From: Pseudomonadota bacterium
Lineage (GTDB): Bacteria > Pseudomonadota > Gammaproteobacteria > SZUA-229
Length of the DNA: 10,857 bases
NCBI GenBank assembly: GCA_030836935.1
Contig: JAUPMA010000039.1
Coordinates: forward strand, 1-10,857
Direction of reading: 5' to 3'
The notes under the pieces were generated by a model that saw only the letters and a program-made list of their open reading frames with translations, was not told the origin of the DNA and did not search any database. Positions 1 through 6,029 of this stretch are shown piece after piece. Positions within the stretch are counted from its first letter, which is position 1. Each line of letters begins with the position of its first letter. The translations under genes and the position numbers were made by a program.

Positions 1-13
1 GCTCTTCCGATCT
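1..13. other. Illumina adapter remnant at contig end
   Basis: The first 13 bases, GCTCTTCCGATCT, are identical to the 3' end of the standard Illumina TruSeq adapter. This is residual library sequence left in the assembly, not genome. It marks the left edge of the window as a contig end, so neighbouring bases have reduced reliability. Confidence 0.93.
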
Positions 14-14
14 T

Positions 15-224
15 ATTGACCCGGCAATAAAGATAATCGTATTTTCAGATCGGACAAATTCGCCGGAAGCGAATTTGAATGAGCGCAACGCATTCGAAGG
101 GTCAGGCACAGGAATGTATCTGATAATTTATTCCGGCAACCGCTTCATTGGCGCCGTTGCAAGGTTAAAACCCCGAGCAACAGCCCATCCTATGGCTACG
201 GCTGATTTTTTCTCAGCAAAATAA
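15..224 (+). CDS. 3' fragment of an unknown rightward gene (5' end lost at contig edge)
   Basis: A rightward frame is open from the contig edge to a TAA at 222-224, about 69 codons after the adapter. The translation looks protein-like, with a mix of charged and hydrophobic residues and a stretch reading GTGMYLIIYSGNRFIGAVAR. No start codon or ribosome site is visible because the 5' part is missing. It would converge on the Fic gene and overlap its 3' end by 29 bases. I do not recognise the family. A stop-free run of this length could arise by chance, and the opposite strand is also open from the edge to about 128, so this is a tentative call. Confidence 0.4.
   Translation: MDPAIKIIVFSDRTNSPEANLNERNAFEGSGTGMYLIIYSGNRFIGAVARLKPRATAHPMATADFFSAK
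55..77. repeat. Perfect 9-bp hairpin
   Basis: CAAATTCGC (55-63) pairs perfectly with GCGAATTTG (69-77) around the 5-base loop CGGAA. No T-tract follows on either strand, so it is not a typical intrinsic terminator. It lies inside the tentative rightward reading frame. Its role is unknown. Confidence 0.5.
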
Positions 225-1209
225 AATGCTCAATCAAACGAATCATCAGTTCCTTCTGTTTCGGCAAACTTTCGGCAACCAGCAAGGCCAGCGCCACCAG
301 CGTATTGTCGTTGATTAACTGAGCAACCGGTTTGGCCAGCAAATGCTGGTTTACTTGCAAATACCACAAGAACAGAAACGATCCGGTGCGTTTATTGCCA
401 TCAGCCAGCGGATGATTCTTGATAACAAAATACAAAAGATGCGCCGCCCTGCTTGCCACATTCGGGTAAAAAAATTCACCGCCAAAACCTTGTTCGATGG
501 TCGCAATGGCAGATTCCAAACCATTACCACACAACTGGCCAAATAATTCCGTTGCCTCACCTTTGGCTATCAAATCACGTTTTAACTCGGCCATCGCCGT
601 GAGCGCATCGGCATAATTCAGCGCAAACATGCCTTGCTGCTGTTGGCTGATAACCGCAAGGCTCTGCTCATCGTAAGCCTGCAACAAACTCCAGGCGCGC
701 GCGTAATCACTGATCACTTTCAGCACTGCCTCGCCTTCGGGCTTTACCAACTGCTGGTTCGCCAGTGTTCTGGAAAGCAGGGCAATGGTCTGTTCAAACT
801 CAATACCGCGCTCGGCCAGACGTTTCTGGTTGAAGGTAACACCTTGTATCAAATGCTGTTTCAGTACCGAGGTCGCCCAGATACGAAACTGGGTCGCACG
901 CGATGAATTAACGCGGTAGCCAATAGAAATGATGGCGTCGAGGTTGTAGTACTTAACCCGACTGGTCTGTGTTTTACCCGTCATTGCGCCATGAGGGGTG
1001 GTATGTTCCAAAATGGAACATACCTGCTCCTCATGCAATTCCCCGCTTGTGAAAATATTACCCAGGTGTTTGGTGATGGCGGGGCGCTTGGTGCCAAACA
1101 GATCGGCCATCTGCGCCTGCGAAAGCCAAACAGTTTCCCGCTCCAGCGAAACTTCCAGCGAAACCACACCATCCTCCGAGGTAAACAGCTGAATTTTGGC
1201 ATCGGTCAT
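196..1209 (-). CDS. RhuM-Fic fusion protein (putative Fic/Doc-type toxin or AMPylator)
   Basis: This 337-aa protein joins an N-terminal RhuM-like region (about residues 1-135, with an early helix-turn-helix-like stretch VWLSQAQMADLFGTKRPAI) to a C-terminal Fic/DOC domain. The Fic signature reads HPLADGNKRTG at about residues 266-276: catalytic His266, acidic Asp270 and the Asn-Lys-Arg nucleotide-binding residues are present. Leu replaces the usual Phe in the third position. Fic enzymes transfer AMP or phosphate to target proteins; RhuM was first named from a Salmonella pathogenicity island. I place the start at the ATG at 1207-1209 because AAGGAG lies 6 bases upstream; an ATG 9 codons earlier lacks such a site. 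The flanking HigA remnant suggests an accessory toxin-antitoxin context. Family assignment is firm; target and activity are unknown. Confidence 0.88.
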   Translation of the reverse strand: MTDAKIQLFTSEDGVVSLEVSLERETVWLSQAQMADLFGTKRPAITKHLGNIFTSGELHEEQVCSILEHTTPHGAMTGKTQTSRVKYYNLDAIISIGYRVNSSRATQFRIWATSVLKQHLIQGVTFNQKRLAERGIEFEQTIALLSRTLANQQLVKPEGEAVLKVISDYARAWSLLQAYDEQSLAVISQQQQGMFALNYADALTAMAELKRDLIAKGEATELFGQLCGNGLESAIATIEQGFGGEFFYPNVASRAAHLLYFVIKNHPLADGNKRTGSFLFLWYLQVNQHLLAKPVAQLINDNTLVALALLVAESLPKQKELMIRLIEHFILLRKNQP

Positions 1210-1215
1210 ATCATG

Positions 1216-1221
1216 CTCCTT
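1216..1221 (-). promoter_or_regulatory. Shine-Dalgarno site deciding the Fic gene start
   Basis: On the minus strand this reads AAGGAG, six bases before the ATG at 1209. It is one of the strongest ribosome sites in the window and favours this start over the upstream ATG at 1236. Confidence 0.75.
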
Positions 1222-1273
1222 CTTTGGTTCATGCAACCAGCTACTTTTGGTCTGTTATCCATAAGCAATCAAT

Positions 1274-1528
1274 TCATGCAGTATAGGCAAAGCGAGCGCG
1301 CCCATCCTGCGCTGCACATGCGTATACGCGCTTTTCCACTTCTTCACCTATTTCACATTGCGCCACACGCAAATCATGCTCGGCCTGCAAGCCCATACAG
1401 GTTTGCGATGACACACTGAAATACTTGCCAAGCCGCAGCGCGGTATCGACTGTAATGGCACGATTGCCGTTGACGATGCCGCTGATGCGACCCGGTGGCA
1501 CTGCGAGTTCAGTGGTTATTTCGGCTAT
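1274..1528 (-). pseudogene. higA: HigA-family antitoxin, N-terminally truncated
   Basis: The readable frame runs from just after an in-frame TAA (1529-1531) to TGA at 1274-1276. It contains the second half of a HigA-type HTH domain: VPPGRISGIVNGNRAITVDT, then ALRLGKYF and LQAEHDLRVAQ. Intact HigA proteins carry about 25 more N-terminal residues, including the first helices of the DNA-binding domain. Here that part is replaced by AT-rich sequence with stops. A GTG at 1499-1501 is the only in-frame start-like codon and would remove half of the HTH. No HigB toxin is visible on either side. It lies 64 bases upstream of the Fic gene, same strand. I infer a decaying antitoxin; use of a shortened protein cannot be excluded. 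Confidence 0.75.
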
Positions 1529-1561
1529 TTATTTATTATCAGAGCACATGAAAACAATACA

Positions 1562-1576
1562 TGCCTGTTTCAGGCA
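1562..1576 (-). terminator. Possible weak terminator hairpin
   Basis: TGCCTG (1562-1567) and CAGGCA (1571-1576) form a perfect 6-bp stem with a 3-base loop. On the minus strand it is followed by a loosely T-rich run (TGTATTGTTTTC). It lies about 80 bases past the stop of the 104-aa gene, so it could end that transcript, but the T-tract is interrupted. Confidence 0.3.
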
Positions 1577-1656
1577 AGAAATGAATTCACCTCAGAAGAC
1601 ACGGAGGGTAAAACAAGCGTTTCAGGTTTGCGCTGATGCGCGTTGACTGGTTTTTT

Positions 1657-1971
1657 TCAGCTGTCGCGCAACCGATGCAGAATATCGTGCAGCGTATAGA
1701 AATGGCCGGTTCGCATGTAACCGGCCACAATTCCCGTTTTGAGACTGAGCGCGCGGCCATCCTGACCCCAGGCTTCCACCCAGTAATGCGGCACACCATC
1801 GAGTACATGCACCACCGCCGGCTTGCCATCGAGGTAGGACGCCAAGTGCGTCTCCCGGGTGTTCACATGCATGAATGCCGGCATGAAGCCAAAACTGGCT
1901 TCAGTGTATACCGCCCGGCCGGACAACTCCGGCGTGGCGGCTGTTTCGCATGCTTCTGTCTGACCTTGCAT
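1657..1971 (-). CDS. Small hypothetical protein, 104 aa
   Basis: The protein is 104 aa with no signal peptide, membrane segment or motif I recognise. It is rich in aromatic residues and His (for example GVPHYWVEAWGQDG and GHFYTLHDILHRL), which suggests a compact soluble domain. A good ribosome site, GGGAG at 1979-1983, lies 7 bases before the ATG, which supports a real gene and this start. It stands alone between the HigA remnant and the MCE transporter operon, same strand, with 181 bases separating it from the lipoprotein gene upstream. No function is proposed. Confidence 0.6.
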   Translation of the reverse strand: MQGQTEACETAATPELSGRAVYTEASFGFMPAFMHVNTRETHLASYLDGKPAVVHVLDGVPHYWVEAWGQDGRALSLKTGIVAGYMRTGHFYTLHDILHRLRDS

Positions 1972-2083
1972 TGCAGGACTCCCGCTATTTGATGGAGCTA
2001 TCGGCGGGAGACAGGGATTCTTTAGGGGGCAGGTGGTGCAAAAGTCATCAGATTCACCATCATGGAATTCCTGTTTATTACGG

Positions 2084-2140
2084 GTGCGCCTTTAGGCGCA
2101 CTGTGCATATCCGGAATTATTTGTACGCCTGAAGGTGCAC
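2084..2140. repeat. Pair of related 18-base hairpins
   Basis: GTGCGCC-TTTA-GGCGCAC (2084-2101) is a perfect 7-bp hairpin. A diverged copy, GTACGCC-TGAA-GGTGCAC (2123-2140), matches it at 14 of 18 positions and still folds with one mismatch and one G-T pair. The pair begins 13 bases after the last gene of the leftward MCE operon. No T-tract follows, so these look like a small REP-like repeat or a transcript-end stabilising structure rather than a classic terminator. Confidence 0.6.
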
Positions 2141-2152
2141 CTGCAAGACAAT

Positions 2153-2689
2153 CTATAAATCACGCGCAACCGCTTCACATACCTGTTGCATGGCCTTGCC
2201 ATACGCGGCGACGGTGGCATGCATATCCATGGAATCGGCCACGATGGTTGATTCATAAATACGATGGTTGATTTGCAATTTAACCACGGCCTGTGTCTGG
2301 CCTTTATCAATGACGCGTTCAAATGCGTGGATGACGGAATGTATCTGCACAGCTGGCTGGCTGGCCGCAGGAGTTATGGCCGCATTCGAATTATTCAAAC
2401 AGCCTTGCATATAAGTTTGCACCAGCGCCGCAGGTGTCTGTACCCAGAAATGATAGTTATAGCGATTCACTTCCAGCGGTCGTGCCTGTTCAACAAATAG
2501 CAATGCGCGTTCGTTGTAAATACCTTCTGCGCGCACCGATTTGATTTCAACAAGCCGGGCATGATTGACAGGTGTTGCAACCGGCAGACGATAAAAATGA
2601 TCCGCTGGAATATTACCGGCAGAAAAACCGCAACCGGTTAATGTCAGAACCACAACGCATGGCACGAATAAATTCATTAAAAATCTCAT
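2153..2689 (-). CDS. ABC-type transport auxiliary lipoprotein (PqiC/DUF330-like)
   Basis: This 178-aa protein starts with a lipoprotein signal: a hydrophobic stretch to residue 18 and lipobox LTGC, lipidated Cys20. The residue after Cys is Gly, not Asp, consistent with outer-membrane sorting. The body matches the ABC transport auxiliary family: the early FYRLP motif, then GIYNERALLFVEQARPLEVN and YNYHFWVQTPAALVQTYM. In the Pqi system the related PqiC forms a ring at the outer membrane that docks the MCE tunnel. Its start overlaps the MCE gene stop by ATGA (2686-2689), and GGAG lies 8 bases upstream, so it is the last gene of the transporter operon. It probably forms the outer-membrane end of the lipid path; MlaA and MlaC are not in this cluster. 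Confidence 0.85.
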   Translation of the reverse strand: MRFLMNLFVPCVVVLTLTGCGFSAGNIPADHFYRLPVATPVNHARLVEIKSVRAEGIYNERALLFVEQARPLEVNRYNYHFWVQTPAALVQTYMQGCLNNSNAAITPAASQPAVQIHSVIHAFERVIDKGQTQAVVKLQINHRIYESTIVADSMDMHATVAAYGKAMQQVCEAVARDL

Positions 2690-3555
2690 TTCTGCATCTC
2701 CGCTTCATCAACTGGCGGCTTGCCACCTAATATTACACCGGGGTTATTGCGCAACTGGCGGGTAAATTCATTCATGTTGCGGCTGGATGCGTCGAGATTA
2801 TAAAGTATGGCATCCATGTTACCGGAAACGGTTTCCACCGAGCGGCGCAATTCACCGACGGTCTGGCGGATTTCTGCATTGTTGTCAGTCACCAGGCTAT
2901 CCGCGTTTTCCAGTAATGCATCCAGTTTTTCGTAAATGCCATCAAAGCTTTGGGTAAGCCTGACCATATTCACACTGGCTTCATCGGCATTACGAAATGC
3001 ATTGTTGAGATGGCCACGATTGGCATCATTCAGAATATTTTCCAGCAGCTCGGCACTGTGATCGAGTTTTTTAATTACCCGTGACGCATCGGCTGTCAGC
3101 ATTGGAATGGACTGATCCAGTTCTGTCGCAATGGAATTTACCAGCGCCATCATGTCCGTTGCCTCCCGGCTCGGAATAATGGATCGCGGCACCAGTTTTA
3201 CCGGTGACTCGCCCTCGCTGATTTCAATCTGCCGGTCGGCAATCACACCAGGCATGACAATCTGTGCAACACTGTCATCGGGAATCTGCCAGTCACCGCG
3301 AATTTGCAGATGCAACTTGTAGCGGGTACGACTGTTTTCAGTTACCGGCTCAATTTCACCAAGATGCCCTATCGGAAATCCGCCATAGGTCACAGCCGTG
3401 CCACGCTTTATTCCGGTAATCCTGTCAAACACAACATAATAATCTTCTGCACCCGCCTGCTGTCCGGTAACGCGATAAAACATGGCGAACAGCACCAGAA
3501 ACATGGCCAGTACAAAAACGCCAACTGCAAAGTAATTGATATGATCTTTTTTCAT
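2686..3555 (-). CDS. mlaD: MlaD-like MCE-domain lipid-binding protein
   Basis: The protein has 289 aa: one N-terminal membrane anchor (about residues 8-27), a single MCE domain (about 38-115, including GIKRGTAVTYGGFPIGHLGEI and MPGVIADRQIEI), and a long helical C-terminal part (about 135-270). It ends with a Pro/Gly-containing tail (NNPGVILGGKPP). MCE proteins form hexameric rings that carry hydrophobic lipids across the periplasm. At 289 aa it is longer than E. coli MlaD (183 aa); the extra helix is typical of MCE proteins with tunnel-like C-termini and fits a PqiC-type partner. It begins 8 bases after the ATPase stop and overlaps the lipoprotein gene by 4 bases. No clear ribosome site precedes the ATG, so coupling is likely. 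Confidence 0.9.
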   Translation of the reverse strand: MKKDHINYFAVGVFVLAMFLVLFAMFYRVTGQQAGAEDYYVVFDRITGIKRGTAVTYGGFPIGHLGEIEPVTENSRTRYKLHLQIRGDWQIPDDSVAQIVMPGVIADRQIEISEGESPVKLVPRSIIPSREATDMMALVNSIATELDQSIPMLTADASRVIKKLDHSAELLENILNDANRGHLNNAFRNADEASVNMVRLTQSFDGIYEKLDALLENADSLVTDNNAEIRQTVGELRRSVETVSGNMDAILYNLDASSRNMNEFTRQLRNNPGVILGGKPPVDEAEMQK

Positions 3556-3563
3556 AGGATTTT

Positions 3564-4367
3564 TTATTTACCCGTCAGTCTCTTCATGTATTCATCCACA
3601 TCAACCGTATCCTGCCGTGGCTTGCGGTTCAGAAGATTGTGAATACGTTCTATATCACTGTTACGAACCTCATCAATAGTTCCGCAGATCAGTATTTCAC
3701 CACGATCCAGAACCGTTATACGGTCCGCAATCTTGAATGCGCTTTCCAGCTCATGCGTCACCACGACAATCGTCATGTTCATGGCGGAACTCATTTTAAG
3801 TTTCATGTCTTCCAGTTCGGCTGAAACAAATGGTTCCAGTCCGGCCGATGGATCGTCAAATTAAAGCAGTTTCGGATCCATGATAATGGCACGCGCCAGT
3901 GCTGCCCGCTTCACCATGCCGCCGGATAATTGTGACGGCATCAGGTCTTCAAAACCCGCCATGTTTACCACTTCCAGTTTCATGCGTGCCATGATACGCA
4001 TGGTGTTTTCATCCAGATGCGTATGTTCGCGCAACGGCAACTGAATATTTTCTCCCACTGTCATTGAGCCAAACAGGGCGCCACCCTGAAATGACACACC
4101 CATGTTCTTGCGCATATCATGAAGTTCACTGGTTGACATGGCGGTAATGTCCTTGCCCAGTAACCGTATATGGCCCGATGCCGGCGTATTCAGTCCAAGC
4201 AAAAAACGCAGCAATGTACTCTTGCCGGAACCGCTGCCGCCCATGATGACCATGATTTCGCCTTTTCTGACAGAAAAATTTATATCCTTCAGAATATGGC
4301 GATCACCATACCAGGCGTTGAGATTCTCAATCTGAATAACATCATTCTGTGAAAATGTGTGCGTCAT
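3564..4367 (-). pseudogene. mlaF: MlaF-like ABC ATPase interrupted by one in-frame TAA
   Basis: Read through one stop, this is a full-length 267-codon MlaF-type ATPase that powers the MlaE permease. Visible motifs: Walker A GGSGSGKST (43-51), Q-loop Gln94, signature LSGGM (147-151), Walker B (167-172) and H-loop His205 (VVVTHE). Codon 169, at 3861-3863, is TAA in the hydrophobic run of Walker B; the same frame continues at once with FDDPSAGLEP. There is no frameshift. TAA is one base from TTA (Leu), a residue expected there. The start lies one base past the permease stop. Either the gene carries a recent nonsense mutation, or the base is an assembly error. Downstream ATGs would yield only a fragment without Walker A. 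Confidence 0.85.
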
Positions 4368-4368
4368 T

Positions 4369-5157
4369 TCAGCGCGTCATGAAAAATGTGAATATCATGT
4401 CGGCAATCACAATAAAACTCACCGACATCACCACCGATCGCGTTGTTGCACGACCGACACCTTCTGCGCCGCCTTTCACCTGAAATCCGTTACTGACACC
4501 GACCAGCGCAATAATGACAGCAAATACAGCACTTTTAATCATGCCCTGTGCAATATCCCAGGCACGAATCGCATCAAAACTTCGTTCCATATAAGTCAGG
4601 ACAGTGATATTCAGTTCCATTGAGCTGTACACGCCACCACCAAAAATACCCGCGATTTCTCCCAGAATAGTGAGTGCCGGAACCACAACAAGCATGGCAA
4701 TCAGTATCGGTGCCACAAGGTAGCGCACCGGATCAATGCCGATTGCACGCAAGGCATCAATTTCCTGCGATTCCATCATGGTGCCGATACGCGCTGTAAT
4801 GGCAGAACCGGATCGACCGGCCACAACAATGCCAACAATGAGTGCAGCAAATTCGCGGGTAACAGAAACAGCTATGCCCATAATCACCTGCCCCTGGGCA
4901 CCGTAAGGCTTGAGCGTTTCAATTCCCTGAATGGCGAGCATCATGCCGACAGCCATGCACAAGATGGCAACAATCGGTACCGCTTTCACACCGATCTGCA
5001 TGGCTTCCTGAAACACATGCGCAATGCGCACCGGCTGATGGCGCAACTTGCCAAAGAAAATCCAGCGCAAGGATTCGAGCAGCAAAACAAAAACATAACC
5101 CAGCTCGGCAATGGCCGCCAGAAATGTTGTGCCGAGTTGTGTGGCAATTTGTTTCAT
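4369..5157 (-). CDS. mlaE: MlaE-family ABC permease
   Basis: This 262-aa integral inner-membrane protein is a typical MlaE/YrbE permease, close to the family's usual length of about 260. Characteristic stretches are REFAALIVGIVVAGRSGSAI and IGTMMESQEIDALRAIGIDP (about residues 101-143), the conserved cytoplasmic coupling region, followed by LVAPILIAMLVVVPALTI. Two copies sit at the base of the MCE ring and move lipid between the inner membrane and the ring. The start overlaps the STAS gene stop (ATGA, 5154-5157), and the stop is one base from the ATPase start. This tight coupling is usual for mla operons. Confidence 0.94.
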   Translation of the reverse strand: MKQIATQLGTTFLAAIAELGYVFVLLLESLRWIFFGKLRHQPVRIAHVFQEAMQIGVKAVPIVAILCMAVGMMLAIQGIETLKPYGAQGQVIMGIAVSVTREFAALIVGIVVAGRSGSAITARIGTMMESQEIDALRAIGIDPVRYLVAPILIAMLVVVPALTILGEIAGIFGGGVYSSMELNITVLTYMERSFDAIRAWDIAQGMIKSAVFAVIIALVGVSNGFQVKGGAEGVGRATTRSVVMSVSFIVIADMIFTFFMTR

Positions 5158-5483
5158 TTATGATTTATTGCATCGTCAAGACTGTCAAATATCGGAAACA
5201 CCTTATCCAGCCGCGCCAGTTGCAGCACCTGCATGGCCGCACGGCTCACACCGACCAGGGCGAATGTCTGCTTTTGCTGGCGCGCCACCTGAAAACCTTC
5301 CACCAGACTGGCAACACCGGAGCTGTCGATGTATTCAACCTGCGATAAATCCACCAGCAGATTTTTATTCTGCTTCAGGCATTTCAGAATCTGCTGCCGT
5401 GCATCGGGTGAAAAATTCAGATCCACCTCGCCCGTAAGCGAAATGATCATGTAGCCGCTTTTTTCTGTTACCGGATATTTCAT
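5154..5483 (-). CDS. mlaB: STAS-domain protein in the MlaB position, with phosphorylatable serine
   Basis: This 109-aa protein is a single STAS domain. In mla operons this slot belongs to MlaB, which binds and stabilises the MlaF ATPase. Here the key loop reads YIDSSGVASLV, residues 51-61, matching the phosphorylation motif of SpoIIAA/RsbV; Ser54 is the predicted acceptor. E. coli MlaB has Asp-Thr-Ala-Gly at this point. The gene is coupled to mlaE by an ATGA overlap, supporting the MlaB role. The kinase and phosphatase of a partner-switching set lie immediately upstream. It may therefore act as MlaB, as an anti-anti-sigma factor, or as a switch linking the two. No good ribosome site precedes the ATG at 5483. 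Confidence 0.85.
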   Translation of the reverse strand: MKYPVTEKSGYMIISLTGEVDLNFSPDARQQILKCLKQNKNLLVDLSQVEYIDSSGVASLVEGFQVARQQKQTFALVGVSRAAMQVLQLARLDKVFPIFDSLDDAINHK

Positions 5484-5492
5484 TGGTTAGGC

Positions 5493-5517
5493 TTAAAGGT
5501 TAAATGTTAAAGGTTAA
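5493..5517. repeat. Tandem direct repeat TTAAAGGTTAA x2
   Basis: The 11-base unit TTAAAGGTTAA occurs at 5493-5503 and again at 5507-5517, with a 14-base period. It lies 10-34 bases before the STAS start codon, where one would expect the ribosome site or a leader element. It could be a protein-binding site or a slippage product. Confidence 0.6.
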
Positions 5518-5525
5518 TACGCTGC

Positions 5526-5553
5526 AAAAAGTAAGAAGTTGCAACTTGCTACT
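5526..5553 (-). terminator. Terminator-like hairpin between kinase and STAS genes
   Basis: AGTAAGAAGTTG (5530-5541) and CAACTTGCTACT (5542-5553) are inverted repeats matching at 10 of 12 positions. Read leftward, the hairpin is followed by TTTTT (5526-5530). It lies 12 bases past the kinase stop. It could partly terminate or attenuate transcription before the transporter genes. The stem is AT-rich and has two central mismatches, so strength is doubtful. Confidence 0.4.
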
Positions 5554-5564
5554 TAATACCCCAT

Positions 5565-6026
5565 CTATTCCTGCGATTTTTTTTCATCACCGCACACCAT
5601 CACACACTGCCTGACAACACCAATGCGTTTACGCATCTGCAACATATTGCCAGCACCATCCGTCCCATCCAGATATTGCACACTGTCCATCATTTTATGA
5701 ATCAGATGCACACCCAGTCCACCGGGACGAATATCATCCAGGTCACGTGACTTGATATTCTGTTTGTCCACTTTTTCTGCAAAATCATGTATGCGGATCA
5801 CCAGATCATCACCATCCTGCCAGAATTCAAGAATCACCTCGCCGTCTTCCCTGGCGCCGTATGCATGCTGAATCACGTTCATGCAAGCCTCATTAATCGC
5901 CATCACCATGCAATCGATATTCTCGACTGAACAACCCATGCGCTGCGCCAGCGTACGCACTGCATCACGCACCGGCTTCAGCTTGTCGGCTCTGGATAAA
6001 AAATGAATACGTTCCAGTATCTGCAT
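5565..6026 (-). CDS. RsbW/SpoIIAB-like HATPase serine kinase (anti-sigma type)
   Basis: The protein has 153 aa and carries a GHKL ATPase fold of the anti-sigma kinase class. The N-box reads INEACMNVIQHAY (44-56) with Glu46 and Asn50; an Asp81 stretch (HDFAEKVD) stands for the G1 box, and GGLGVHLI (102-109) is the G2 box. Such kinases phosphorylate a STAS partner and, in some systems, bind a sigma factor. Its start is 3 bases from the phosphatase stop, so the two are co-transcribed. The STAS gene lies 81 bases downstream and is the obvious candidate substrate. No sigma-factor gene is present in the window. The final 15 or so residues are charged and probably disordered. Confidence 0.87.
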   Translation of the reverse strand: MQILERIHFLSRADKLKPVRDAVRTLAQRMGCSVENIDCMVMAINEACMNVIQHAYGAREDGEVILEFWQDGDDLVIRIHDFAEKVDKQNIKSRDLDDIRPGGLGVHLIHKMMDSVQYLDGTDGAGNMLQMRKRIGVVRQCVMVCGDEKKSQE

Positions 6027-6029
6027 AAA

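Noticed and set aside
1..127. Leftward open frame from the contig edge to a TAA at 128-130
   Set aside because: Shorter (about 42 codons) than the rightward frame over the same bases, and it includes adapter sequence; coding status cannot be decided.
112..2347. 12-base identity GGAATGTATCTG at 112-123 and 2336-2347
   Set aside because: A match of this length between two places in a window this size is expected by chance; no longer similarity surrounds it.
3564..4367. Two separate ATPase genes, or a frameshift
   Set aside because: Both halves are in the same frame, and the missing residue between them is exactly the TAA codon; this is one gene with a nonsense codon.
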